A stretch of 64,000 bases of DNA, from positions 1 through 64,000 of the forward strand of contig JAWKVW010000005.1 in the NCBI GenBank assembly GCA_041397845.1. Reading direction: 5' to 3'. A model generated the notes under the pieces. The model did not search any database and was not told the origin of the DNA. It saw only the letters and a program-made list of their open reading frames with translations. The position numbers were made by a program, and so were the translations under genes. Positions 17,487-29,438 of this stretch are shown piece after piece (within the stretch, counting starts at the first letter, position 1; the number at the start of each line of letters is the position of its first letter). Source of the stretch: JAKPQE01 sp041397845. GTDB taxonomy: Bacteria; Pseudomonadota; Alphaproteobacteria; Rhizobiales; JAKPQE01.

Positions 17487-18323
17487 ATGCTCGACAAGGC
17501 CCTCAACAATCCCTTCGGCACTTTCGCGCCGACCGCGTTCCAGAAGCGCATCATCGATCTTACCCGTCATCAGCCGGACAACTGGCTCGGCCGGCGCATT
17601 GCCTTTGCGCTGCGCCGCCTCGTGCTTGCCAATCTCGACCATCCGCTCGATGTCGAGGCGCTCGGCCAGAAAATGCGGCTCTATCCGTTCAACAATGTCT
17701 GCGAGAAGCGGATTCTGTTCACGCCGCAATATTTCGACGCGGCCGAGCGCGACGTGCTCGCGCAGCACATGCATGACGGCTTCGTCTTCATCGACGTCGG
17801 CGCCAACATCGGCGGATATGCCCTTTTCGTCGCCGGCATCGCCGGTCCGTCGGCCCGCATCCTTGCGGTCGAGCCGCAGCCGCTGGTCTTCGACCGCCTG
17901 ACCTTCAACATCCGCGCCAACACGGCGGGCACGGTCAAGGCCGTCGCCTGCGCCGTCATGGACCGGGAAGGCGAATTCACGCTCTTCCTCGACGACGACA
18001 ACCGCGGCGGCGCCTCGATCAAGACCATCTCGTCAAACGACCATGGAACGTCAGCGCTGAAGGTGCCGGCGAAGACGCTGCTCGGGCTCATCCGCGAGGA
18101 GAACCTGCCGCAGGTCGACGCGCTGAAGCTTGATGTCGAGTGGGCCGAGGACCTGATCCTCGTCCCGTTCTTCCGCGACGCGCCGCGCGATCTCTGGCCG
18201 CGCCTCATCGTCATGGAGCAGACCAGCGGCCGCTGGCAGACGGACTGCATCGCGCTTGCCCGCTCGCGCGGCTATCGGGAAATCGCGGCAACGCGGATGA
18301 ATGTCATTCTCGAACTCGCCTAA
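17487..18323 (+). CDS. FkbM-family SAM-dependent methyltransferase
   Basis: A 278-residue protein with the FkbM methyltransferase fold. The SAM loop is FIDVGANIGGYALF, followed by AVEPQPLVFDRL and the LKLDVEWAED segment. Members usually O-methylate sugars or lipids; the acceptor is unknown. The start ATG at 17487 has GGAACGAG ahead of it. The gene stands alone between the divergent map gene and the sRNA-like terminator region. Confidence 0.88.
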   Translation: MLDKALNNPFGTFAPTAFQKRIIDLTRHQPDNWLGRRIAFALRRLVLANLDHPLDVEALGQKMRLYPFNNVCEKRILFTPQYFDAAERDVLAQHMHDGFVFIDVGANIGGYALFVAGIAGPSARILAVEPQPLVFDRLTFNIRANTAGTVKAVACAVMDREGEFTLFLDDDNRGGASIKTISSNDHGTSALKVPAKTLLGLIREENLPQVDALKLDVEWAEDLILVPFFRDAPRDLWPRLIVMEQTSGRWQTDCIALARSRGYREIAATRMNVILELA

Positions 18324-18369
18324 TAGGCGATCCGCCAAGGGAATCTACACGCAAAACAAGTATTCCGGG

Positions 18370-18490
18370 CGTCACCCCCTAATATTCCGGGGGCTGACGT
18401 CGGGGTCGGCTCATGGCATTTTTGGCCTGCGCTTGTGAAATTGCTGGCCATACTTCAGCCCGCGCTGGTTCGACCAGCGCGGTTTTTTTT
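18370..18490 (+). ncRNA. candidate small RNA ending in a strong terminator
   Basis: This part of a 336-bp gene-free stretch can fold into a 5' hairpin (CGTCACCCCC at 18370-18379 with GGGGG-c-TGACG at 18389-18399) and a 3' terminator hairpin with eight T residues. No ORF with an RBS spans it. The region has no protein similarity I can see. It could also simply be the 3' UTR of the FkbM gene, which ends 47 bp upstream, so the sRNA call is tentative. Confidence 0.35.
18460..18490 (+). terminator. rho-independent terminator
   Basis: CCGCGCTGG (18460-18468), loop TTCGA, CCAGCGCGG (18474-18482), then eight T residues. It is a perfect 9-bp stem, one of the strongest terminators in the window. Confidence 0.92.
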
Positions 18491-18599
18491 GTTCGAATCA
18501 CAATCTACGCTCTAACTTGTGGCGACAAAGGCACCATAAATTGGCGAGATCGTCAATGTTGGCAGGCGTGCCGATCCACAACCCTCAGCAGGTCGCGCC

Positions 18600-18635
18600 A
18601 AAGAAAAGGCCGCCCGACGGTGTTGCCGGACGGCC
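18600..18635 (-). terminator. terminator of the trpB2 gene
   Basis: On the minus strand GGCCG-T-CCG pairs with CGG-G-CGGCC (18608-18635) and is followed by CCTTTTCTTT. It lies 25 bp after the trpB stop. Confidence 0.8.
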
Positions 18636-18659
18636 TGTCCTGTTTTTCGAGATCGACGA

Positions 18660-20026
18660 TTATTCGGCGGCGATCTGCGGCAGTTCGGCGAGCGATGCCT
18701 TGAGGGCCGCTTCGTCGTAGTCGCGATCCTCGAGCTTGCCGGCGAAATAGTCGTCGTAAGCGGCCATGTCGAAATGGCCGTGGCCCGAGAGGTTGAAGAG
18801 GATCGAGCGCGAGGTGCCCTCGGCCTTGCACTTCAGGGCCTCGTCGATGGCGACGCGCACGGCGTGGGTCGATCCGGCGCCGGGACGATGCCCTCGCAGC
18901 GGGCGAACTTGACGCCAGCCTCGAAGCAGGCGGTCTGGTGCACGGCGCGGGCGTCGATGAGACCCAGTTCCTTCAGGTGGCTGACCAGCGGCGCCATGCC
19001 GTGGTAGCGCAGGCCGCCGGCGTGGAATCCGGGCGGCATGAAGGAGGCGCCGAGGGTGTGCATCTTGACCAGCGGCGTCAGGTGGGCCGTATCGCCGAAG
19101 TCGTAGGCATAGACACCGCGGGTGAGCGTCGGACAGGCGGCCGGCTCGACGGCGATGATCTCGGTCTTCAGGCCTTCGCGGATCTTCTTGCCGACGAACG
19201 GGAAGGCAAGACCGGCGAAGTTGGAACCGCCGCCGGCGCAGCCGATGACGATGTCCGGATAGTCGCCGGCCATCTCCATCTGCTCAAGCGCCTCGAGACC
19301 GATGACGGTCTGGTGCAGCAGGACGTGGTTGAGCACGGAGCCGAGCGCGTAATTGGTGTCCGGGCTGGTCGCGGCGACCTCGACGGCCTCGGAAATGGCA
19401 ATGCCGAGCGAGCCGGGCGAGTTCGGGTCCTTCTCGAGCACGGCGCGGCCGGAGGCGGTCTCCATGCTCGGGCTGGCGACGCAGGTCGCGCCATAAGTGT
19501 TCATCAGGGCACGGCGATAGGGCTTCTGGTTGAAGCTCACCTTCACCATGTAGACCTTGACCTCGATGCCGAACAGCGAGCCGGCGAACGCCAGGGACGA
19601 GCCCCACTGGCCGGCGCCGGTTTCGGTCGACAGCTTGGTGATGCCGGCTTCCCTGTTGTAGAAGGCCTGGGCAACGGCGGTATTCGGCTTGTGGCTGCCG
19701 GCCGGGCTGACGCCTTCGTACTTGTAGTAGATCTTGGCCGGCGTATCGAGCGCCGCCTCGAGGCGACGGGCGCGGAACAACGGCGCCGGGCGCCACTGCC
19801 GGTAGACGTCGCGGACCGGCGTCGGGATCTCGACTTCCTTGTCGGCCGTCACTTCCTGGCCAATCAACGCCATCGGGAAGATGGCGGCGAGATCGTCGGG
19901 ACCGATCGGCTTGCCGGTGCCCGGATGCAGCACGGCGGCCGGCGGAACCGGCAGGTCGGCCACGATGTTGTACCAAGCCTTCGGAATGCGATCCTCGGGC
20001 AGAAGATATTTCACGCTGTCACTCAT
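18660..20026 (-). pseudogene. trpB: TrpB2-type tryptophan synthase beta chain, frameshifted near the C-terminus
   Basis: A PLP enzyme of the TrpB2/TrpB-like branch, about 455 residues if repaired. The PLP lysine lies in PAGSHKPNTA, and GCAGGGSNF binds the phosphate. The reading frame from the ATG at 20026 runs well until about 18873. There the frame breaks in GIVPAP, and the true continuation (THAVRVAIDEALKC ... LPQIAAE, stop at 18660) is in another frame. A single missing A in CCGG(A)ATCGACC would restore it. No trpA is adjacent, as usual for TrpB2, which makes tryptophan from indole and serine or acts in salvage. A sequencing error is the most likely cause. Confidence 0.88.
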
Positions 20027-20159
20027 GAGCTGGCGCTCCCCCCGTTTTGCAATTTGACGGTTCAGGGGAGTTTAGAAGACTGAAACGCCAACATGCCAGC
20101 AAAAATAACGGTTTGCCCCTGCCCCGGTGCCACATGCCGCACCCTCGGGCAAAAACGAG

Positions 20160-20184
20160 AAAACCCCGGACGAGCCGGGGTTTT
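20160..20184 (-). terminator. terminator after livK
   Basis: AAAACCCCGG (20160-20169) pairs with CCGGGGTTTT (20175-20184), loop ACGAG. The symmetrical A/T flanks make it functional on both strands. On the minus strand it follows the binding-protein stop by 28 bp. Confidence 0.88.
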
Positions 20185-20211
20185 CCGTAAGCCGAATTGG
20201 CGGTGAGCCGA

Positions 20212-21315
<1,104 letters not shown>

Positions 21316-21461
21316 TGCCAACTCCCCTGAAATCATTCTCATCGACAGTTCAGTTTCCGGGTCTTCTCACCCGTTGGGGCGCATTCTGCATCTTTTTTCA
21401 CGGGATTGGTACGCCCCTGCCCAACCCTGCAAACTCACCGGCCGCGACGGGCGCCCGGATA

Positions 21462-21815
21462 TCAGGCCGCGCCGCCCCGGTCCGCCCAGGAGAACGGACT
21501 GGTCCGGCGGTATAGCCATCGGTACTGCGTGACCATCTGGGTGGTGCGCATGATCCGGTATCCGGCCAGCGCCGCCAGCAGCAGCACGCAGAAATCAACG
21601 ACGAAATAGTGCAGCGACAGCAGCGTTCCACCGAACAGGCCGAAATGGAAAAACCGCACCGCCGCCGCCAGCGGGATCATGTAGAGCACGACCTGCCAGA
21701 CCGGCTTCCAGGTCAGCGCCACGGCACGGCCCGACATGAAGGCGGTGCCGCCGCCGAGAATGCAGGTCAGGAGCAGGAAGACCCCGAGGCTGCTTTCCTC
21801 ATAGAAAATACCCAT
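21462..21815 (-). CDS. small inner-membrane protein of the liv operon (possibly DUF6867)
   Basis: A 117-residue protein with three hydrophobic segments (GVFLLLTCILGGGTAFMSG, VVLYMIPLAAAVRFF, FVVDFCVLLLAALAGY) and a basic C-terminal tail. Similar short proteins occur beside liv genes in Rhizobiales. I believe they are grouped as DUF6867, though I cannot verify this here. It starts 10 bp after livF ends, so it is part of the operon. A helper role for the transporter is inference. Confidence 0.75.
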   Translation of the reverse strand: MGIFYEESSLGVFLLLTCILGGGTAFMSGRAVALTWKPVWQVVLYMIPLAAAVRFFHFGLFGGTLLSLHYFVVDFCVLLLAALAGYRIMRTTQMVTQYRWLYRRTSPFSWADRGGAA

Positions 21816-21825
21816 GGTCCCCTCC

Positions 21826-22547
<722 letters not shown>

Positions 22548-22551
<4 letters not shown>

Positions 22552-23401
22552 CGGGCCGCTCCTTCCACTTCCGCCTCGACTTCGTCGACCTCTTCGTCCT
22601 CGACGCCGAGATAGGCGGCGATGACGCTCGGGTCGTTGCGCACTTCCTCGGCCGTGCCGTCGGCGATCTTGCAGCCGTAATCCAGCACCACGACGTGATC
22701 GGAGATCTGCATGACGACCGACATGTCGTGCTCGATGAGCAGGATCGAGATGCCGTGCTCGTTGCGGATGTACCGCAGCAGCTCGTTGAGCTCCTGCGAC
22801 TCGCGCGGATTGAGGCCCGCCGCCGGCTCGTCGAGGCAGAGCAGCACCGGGCCGGTGCACATGGCACGGGCGATCTCCAGGCGGCGCTGGGCACCGTAGG
22901 GCAGATCGGCCGCCGGATCGTCGGCGCGGTCGAGCAGACCGATGCGCTCGAGCCAGTACTTGGCCCGATCCATCGCCTTCTTCTCTGCCTTGCGGAAGCC
23001 GGCGATGCCGAAAATGCCGCCGATGGTCCAGGCCGAGGCCCGCATCAGCTCGGTGTGCTGGGCGACCATCAGGTTTTCCAGAACGGTCATGCCGCCGAAC
23101 AGGCGGATGTTCTGGAAGGTCCGGGCGACGTTGGCCTCGCGCGAGATCTCGTGGTCGGTCAGCCGCTCGAGCAGGAACGTGCCGCCGCCATCAGGCTGGC
23201 GCAGCGTGATCCGGCCTTCGGTCGGCTTGTAGAAGCCGGTGATGCAGTTGAAGACCGTGGTCTTGCCGGCACCGTTCGGGCCGATGAGAGCGGTGATTTC
23301 GCCGCGCCCGACCGAGAACGACAGGTCGTCGATGGCCACGAGGCCGCCGAAGCGCATCGTGAGGTGCTCTACGGTGAGCACCGGATCGTTGGCCCACTTG
23401 C

Positions 23402-23405
<4 letters not shown>
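22548..23405 (-). CDS. livG: branched-chain amino acid ABC transporter ATPase
   Basis: A 285-residue ATPase with Walker A GPNGAGKTT, signature region LPYGAQRRLEIARA, Walker B LLCLDEPAAGLNP and switch IEHDMSVV, as in LivG. A C-terminal acidic extension (EDEEVDEVEAEVEG) goes slightly beyond the usual LivG end. ATGA overlaps join it to livM upstream and livF downstream. Confidence 0.96.
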
Positions 23406-24724
<1,319 letters not shown>

Positions 24725-24728
24725 CGCG

Positions 24729-25652
24729 TCAGACCTTCTCCACTTCCGGTTTGCCGAGCAGACCGGACGGCAGGAAAATCAGCACGATCGCGAGGATCGA
24801 GAAGGCTGCCACGTCCTTGTATTCGACGGTGAAATAGGCCGACCAGAACGTCTCGATAAGGCCGATGAGGAGGCCGCCGAGCATGGCGCCGGGCAGAGAG
24901 CCGATACCGCCGAGAACCGCCGCCGTGAAAGCTTTGACACCGGCCACGAAACCGATATAGAAATCAATCACGCCATAGTTGAGGAGGTACATGACACCCG
25001 CAACCGCCGCGAGCATCGCGCCCATGACGAAGGTCAGCGAGATCGTCCGGTCGACGTTGATGCCGAGCAGCGAGGCCATCTTGCGGTCCTGCTCGCAAGC
25101 GCGCTGGGCGCGGCCGAGCGAGGTGCGCGCGATGATCAGCGAAAAGGCCGTCATCAGGCTCACGGTCAGGACGACGATGATGATCTGCATATTGGACAGG
25201 GCGACCTGGAAGCCGTCCTTCTCCATCAGCACATATCCGCCGGAAATGATCGGCTGCAGCGGCTTGACGCGCGCGCCCTGGGCGATCTGGACGAAGTTCT
25301 GCAGGATGATCGACATGCCGATCGCGGTGATCAGCGGCGCGAGGCGGAAGGAGCCGCGCAGCGGCCGGTAGGCGATCCGCTCCACCGACCAACCCCAGAC
25401 CGCCGTCAGCACCATGGCGACGACAAGGACCAGGATGAGAGCCAGGATCACGAGTGCGACCGACGACAGCCCGAGGACGCCGAGGGCGGTGATCGTGATC
25501 AGCGCGATGAACGTGCTCAGCATGAAGATTTCGCCGTGGGCGAAATTGATCATGCCGATGATGCCGTAGACCATCGTGTATCCGATGGCGATCAGGCCGT
25601 AAATGGAACCGGTTGTGATTCCATTGATGAGCTGCTGGACAAAATATTCCAT
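24729..25652 (-). CDS. livH: branched-chain amino acid ABC transporter permease
   Basis: A 307-residue permease with about eight membrane segments. The N-terminus YFVQQLINGITTGSIYGL and the region MVYGIIGMINFAHGEIFM are classic LivH. The ATPase-facing loop is ACEQDRKMASLLGIN. The ATG at 25652 is preferred, since the alternative at 25691 adds 13 polar residues. It is the first gene of livHMGF plus the small membrane protein and livK. Confidence 0.95.
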   Translation of the reverse strand: MEYFVQQLINGITTGSIYGLIAIGYTMVYGIIGMINFAHGEIFMLSTFIALITITALGVLGLSSVALVILALILVLVVAMVLTAVWGWSVERIAYRPLRGSFRLAPLITAIGMSIILQNFVQIAQGARVKPLQPIISGGYVLMEKDGFQVALSNMQIIIVVLTVSLMTAFSLIIARTSLGRAQRACEQDRKMASLLGINVDRTISLTFVMGAMLAAVAGVMYLLNYGVIDFYIGFVAGVKAFTAAVLGGIGSLPGAMLGGLLIGLIETFWSAYFTVEYKDVAAFSILAIVLIFLPSGLLGKPEVEKV

Positions 25653-25771
25653 GCGCCGGCTGGTCCCCTCTCGTTCCTTCGACGGCTCCATTTGGCCGAC
25701 TTTTTATTCAGGACTTGTCGATCCGGGGCCCGCTGGGAACGGGCCGACCGGATTGTACGGGCCGGGACAGA

Positions 25772-25800
25772 GTCTTAGCAACGCGCCGCCATTGTGACAA
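25772..25800 (-). promoter_or_regulatory. sigma-70-like promoter for the liv operon
   Basis: On the minus strand TTGTCA (25795-25800) and TAAGAC (25772-25777) are 17 bp apart, about 120 bp upstream of livH. The rest of the 320-bp spacer 25653-25972 shows no gene, repeat or terminator that I can see. Confidence 0.5.
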
Positions 25801-25972
25801 TCGCATAAGTTAGCCTTGGCGATGAATTCATAGGCGTGCCCTTTCAAAGCCTGTCCGGTGCCCCATTTCTGGCCGCACTGGCGGCTTCGGCGCGGTTTGC
25901 TGTTGCTTCGCCGGGGGCGACGAGGCAGTTTGCCGGCCGCTCTACCGAAATCATGCGAAAGCCAGACGAGAC

Positions 25973-26491
25973 GTGACGCAGAACCAGACCGCACAACGCC
26001 CGGCAGCCGGCGCCATCGACGCCAAGACCTTTCGCGAGGGGATGAGCCGCATTGCCTCGACGGTGCATATCGTGACGACGGATGGCGCTGCCGGCCGCGC
26101 CGGCCTGACGGTCACGGCGATGACGCCGGTGAGCGACGAGCCGCCGACCCTTCTCGTCTGCATCAACCGCCTCAGCACCACCAATTCCATCCTGCGGCGC
26201 AACGGCGTCTTTGCCGTCAACGTGCTGCCGGCCGGTGCGGACGACCTTTCCAACGTCTTTGCCGGCCGGGACGCGGCCGCCGGTGCCAAGCGGTTCGAAC
26301 ACGGCACCTGGAGCACCGGGGCGACCGGCGCACCGCTGCTTGCCGGGGCACGCGTCTCGTTTGACTGCCGGATTACCGACATCCACGACGTCGGCACGCA
26401 TTCGATCGTCATCGGTACCGTGGTCGGGGCGCAGCTCGGGGCGCGCGGCGCGGCGCTTGGCTATATCGATCGCGACTATCGCGATCTCTAG
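25973..26491 (+). CDS. flavin reductase-like (HpaC/RutF-type) protein
   Basis: A 172-residue FMN-binding split-barrel protein of the short-chain flavin reductase family. Segments FREGMSRIASTVHIVTTDG, GLTVTAMTPVSDEPPTLLVC and NGVFAVNVLP fit HpaC/RutF-like enzymes that supply reduced flavin to a monooxygenase. The start is a GTG with a weak GAGAC site; no ATG is available in frame at the right place. No partner oxygenase is adjacent, so the acceptor is unknown. Confidence 0.85.
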   Translation: MTQNQTAQRPAAGAIDAKTFREGMSRIASTVHIVTTDGAAGRAGLTVTAMTPVSDEPPTLLVCINRLSTTNSILRRNGVFAVNVLPAGADDLSNVFAGRDAAAGAKRFEHGTWSTGATGAPLLAGARVSFDCRITDIHDVGTHSIVIGTVVGAQLGARGAALGYIDRDYRDL

Positions 26492-26542
26492 CGCGGAGCC
26501 GGCGGAACCGACCGGCCCGGCAGGGCCTATCGGCAAAAAAGA

Positions 26543-26577
26543 AGGCTCCCGGACCGATGCGATCCGGGAGCCTTTTT
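26543..26577. terminator. bidirectional terminator
   Basis: AGGCTCCCGGA (26543-26553) pairs perfectly with TCCGGGAGCCT (26563-26573), with an A run before and T run after. It ends both the flavin reductase gene and the convergent ialB-like gene. Confidence 0.93.
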
Positions 26578-26602
26578 GTTGCCGCCGCGAGGCGGGCGAA
26601 GC

Positions 26603-27289
26603 TTACTGCTTGGGCTGCTCGGCCGGAGCCGGAGCCTGCTGCTCGAGAAGGCGCTTGCGGGCGTCCTCGGCGCGCTTCTGCAGTTCGTCCTGCAGCTTCT
26701 CCTGCTGGGCCTCGAGCTCCTTGGTGTCCATCGGCGCACCGTCATAGGACTTGGTGAAGCCGGAGAGCGTCAGCTTGAAGGAGACGCCGCGCGCCTGCTG
26801 GTTCAGCGTCGTGATCGACAGGTCGGTGCCCTTCTTCATCGCGGCGATGAAGTTGTCGTCGACCGGGATCTCGGCGTAGCAGCGATCCGGGAAGCAGATG
26901 GCATACTTGCCCGGAACCTGCTTGCCGTCGTCGATCTGCACGCGCAGGCCCGGCTGCAGCAGCATGATCGTCGGCACGAACACCGAGAGCACCTTCTGGG
27001 CGTCGCCCTTGATCTCGCGGATGGCGACGGAGGCGAGGAACTGGCCGGTCTCGGCGCGGATTTCCTGCGCGACGACGCACACTTCCTTCTTGGCCTTCGG
27101 GTCCTCGCCGCAGACCTTCAGCCACGCCGGCTGATCCTTGGCCGCATCGCCAGCCGGAGCGGCAGGCGCCGCCGGAGCCTGCTGGGCCACGGCCGCACCG
27201 AGGGAAAGCGCCAGCGCCGAAGCCGCCGCGAAAGTCGCGATCGCGCCCCGGCCCACGCGGCCACCAATAATCCGATCAAAATTCGACAT
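26603..27289 (-). CDS. invasion-associated locus B (IalB) family protein
   Basis: A 228-residue exported protein. The ATG at 27289 follows AGGACAGGAT and gives a long signal sequence ending AVAQQ. The mature part has an Ala/Pro-rich linker, then the IalB domain with paired Cys (WLKVCGED, EVCVVAQE, YAICFPDRCYAEI), and finally a Gln/Glu-rich coiled tail (QQEKLQDELQKR). IalB was named in Bartonella invasion, but the family is widespread in free-living Rhizobiales with unknown function. Confidence 0.88.
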   Translation of the reverse strand: MSNFDRIIGGRVGRGAIATFAAASALALSLGAAVAQQAPAAPAAPAGDAAKDQPAWLKVCGEDPKAKKEVCVVAQEIRAETGQFLASVAIREIKGDAQKVLSVFVPTIMLLQPGLRVQIDDGKQVPGKYAICFPDRCYAEIPVDDNFIAAMKKGTDLSITTLNQQARGVSFKLTLSGFTKSYDGAPMDTKELEAQQEKLQDELQKRAEDARKRLLEQQAPAPAEQPKQ

Positions 27290-27562
27290 ATCCTGTCCTC
27301 TGCCTGTTGCCCGGGTAGCTGCGGGGCTCCGGTCGGCGGCGGCATCATCTTCGGTCAGCCGTGCCGTTTCTTGAAAAACGCGCGGAGCTTGTTGCGCATC
27401 AATTGCGGCGAGATGGTGACCCATCACGCCCGACACCCGTTCCTTAGCGTTCTTTTTGCCGGGATGCCACCAGTTCCATCGTCGCGGGCGATGGATCGGC
27501 GGATTTCGCGGCTGTGGTAACATCCTGAACTGACGAATCAATGAGCTTCGGGAGGAGAGCGG

Positions 27563-29413
27563 GTGAAGGGTTTCGCCGCGCCGACGGTCAGGATTACCTA
27601 TCGACTGCCGGCTCTCGCCGCCGCGGCGGCCCTTGCAGGCCTGATGCTCGCCGCCGGACCGGGCATGGCACCTGCCGTCGCCGAGCCGGCACATGCCATC
27701 GCCATGCATGGCGAGCCGGCCCTGCCCCCGGGCTTCGAGCGCTTTGCCTATACCTCGCCCGACGCCCGCTTCGGCGGCCGTGTCACCTACGCCTCGATCG
27801 GCTCGTTCGACAGCCTCAACCCGCTGATCGTCAAGGGAAACGCGGCGCAATCGCTGCGCGGCTACGTCTATGAGAGCCTGATGGCGCGGGCGCTCGACGA
27901 GCCGTTCACGCTTTACGGCCTCATCGCCGACAGCGTCGAGACGCCGCCGGACCGCTCGTCGGTGACCTTCACCATCGACCCGCGCGCCCATTTCTCGGAC
28001 GGCCATCCGATCACCTCGGCCGACGTGCTCTTTTCCTGGAAGCTCCTGCGCGATCACGGCCGGCCGAACCATCGCTCCTATTATTCCAAGGTGTCGAGCG
28101 CCGAGGCGCCGGACGAGCGGACCGTCCGTTTCGTCTTCGATGCCGCCGGCGACCGGGAAATGCCGCTGATCATGGGGCTGATGCCGGTGCTGCCGGCGCA
28201 CCTCGTCGATCCGGAGACCTTCGAGCAGACGACGCTGACGCCGCCGGTCGGCTCCGGACCCTACAAGCTCGTCGACCTGAAGCCGGGCGGCAGCCTGACC
28301 TATCAACGCGATCCGGACTACTGGGCCGCCGGTCTCGGGGTTTCGGCCGGGCTCTACAATTTCGACGAGATCCGGATCGAATATTACCGCGACGAGAACT
28401 CGCTGTTCGAGGCGTTCAAGAAGGGGCTCGTCGACGTCATGCTCGACGAGGACCCGACCCGCTGGGCAACGGGTTACGACTTTCCCGCCGCCGCCGACGG
28501 CCGCGTCGTCAAGGACACCTTCACCGACGGCACGCCGAAGGGCATGACCGGCTTCGTCTTCAACACGAGGCGGCCGATCTTTGCCGACGTGCGGGTGCGC
28601 GAAGCGCTGGCGGCGCTTTTCGACTTCGAATGGGTCAACCACACCTATTTCTTCGATGCCTACCGGCGGACGGCGAGCTATTTCGAGGCATCGGAACTCT
28701 CCGCCCGCGGCCGGGCGGCAGACGCGGCGGAGAAAGCGCTGCTCGCCCCCTTCCCCGATGCGGTTCCGGCCGACGTCATGGACGGCAGCTACGAGCCGAT
28801 GGCGACCGACCGGTCGGGCCGCGACCGGGCGCCGCTGAAGAAGGCGATGGGGCTGCTTGGCGCCGCCGGCTACCAGATGAAGGACGGTCGCCTTGTCGAC
28901 GCCGGCGGCGCGCCACTTTCCTTCGAGTTCCTGACGAAGACACGCGATCAGGAGCGCCTTGCCCTGGCCTTCAAGCGATCGCTGTCGCGGCTCGGGATCG
29001 ACATCGCGATCCGCACGGTCGATTCGGCGCAGTACCAGCGCCGGCTGCAGGGCTTCGACTTCGATATGATCCAGTATTTCTGGCCAGCGTCGCTGTCGCC
29101 CGGCAACGAGCAGAATTTCCGCTGGAGCGTTGCCTCGGCCGATCAGGAAGGTTCGTTCAACTTCGCCGGAGCGCGGCAGCCGGCAACCGACGCGATGATC
29201 GCGGCGATGATCGCGGCGGAAAGCCGGGCCGACTTCGTCGACGCGGTGCGGGCGCTCGATCGCGTGTTGATCTCCGGCCACTACGTGGTGCCGCTGTTTC
29301 ACCTGCCCGAGCAGCGCGTCGCGCGCTGGGCCCGCATTTCCCGGCCGGAGCGTTCGTCGCTCTACGGCTACGTCCTGCAATCCTGGTGGCATGCCGGCGA
29401 GGCCGGCAAATGA
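27563..29413 (+). CDS. extracellular solute-binding protein, family 5
   Basis: A 616-residue periplasmic oligopeptide/nickel-type binding protein with an N-terminal signal (ALAAAAALAGLMLAAGPGMA). The family core is seen in SLNPLIVKGNAAQ, FTIDPRAHFSDGHPITSADVLFSW (split here) and GSGPYKL. The sequence resembles YejA-type proteins. The GTG start at 27563 is backed by GGGAGGAG. No permease or ATPase genes follow, so it is an orphan binding protein. Its only neighbours downstream are a degenerate AMP-binding protein and a PleD-like protein. Confidence 0.9.
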   Translation: MKGFAAPTVRITYRLPALAAAAALAGLMLAAGPGMAPAVAEPAHAIAMHGEPALPPGFERFAYTSPDARFGGRVTYASIGSFDSLNPLIVKGNAAQSLRGYVYESLMARALDEPFTLYGLIADSVETPPDRSSVTFTIDPRAHFSDGHPITSADVLFSWKLLRDHGRPNHRSYYSKVSSAEAPDERTVRFVFDAAGDREMPLIMGLMPVLPAHLVDPETFEQTTLTPPVGSGPYKLVDLKPGGSLTYQRDPDYWAAGLGVSAGLYNFDEIRIEYYRDENSLFEAFKKGLVDVMLDEDPTRWATGYDFPAAADGRVVKDTFTDGTPKGMTGFVFNTRRPIFADVRVREALAALFDFEWVNHTYFFDAYRRTASYFEASELSARGRAADAAEKALLAPFPDAVPADVMDGSYEPMATDRSGRDRAPLKKAMGLLGAAGYQMKDGRLVDAGGAPLSFEFLTKTRDQERLALAFKRSLSRLGIDIAIRTVDSAQYQRRLQGFDFDMIQYFWPASLSPGNEQNFRWSVASADQEGSFNFAGARQPATDAMIAAMIAAESRADFVDAVRALDRVLISGHYVVPLFHLPEQRVARWARISRPERSSLYGYVLQSWWHAGEAGK

Positions 29414-29438
29414 TGCGTCGCATCGCGAGGGGGCAATC

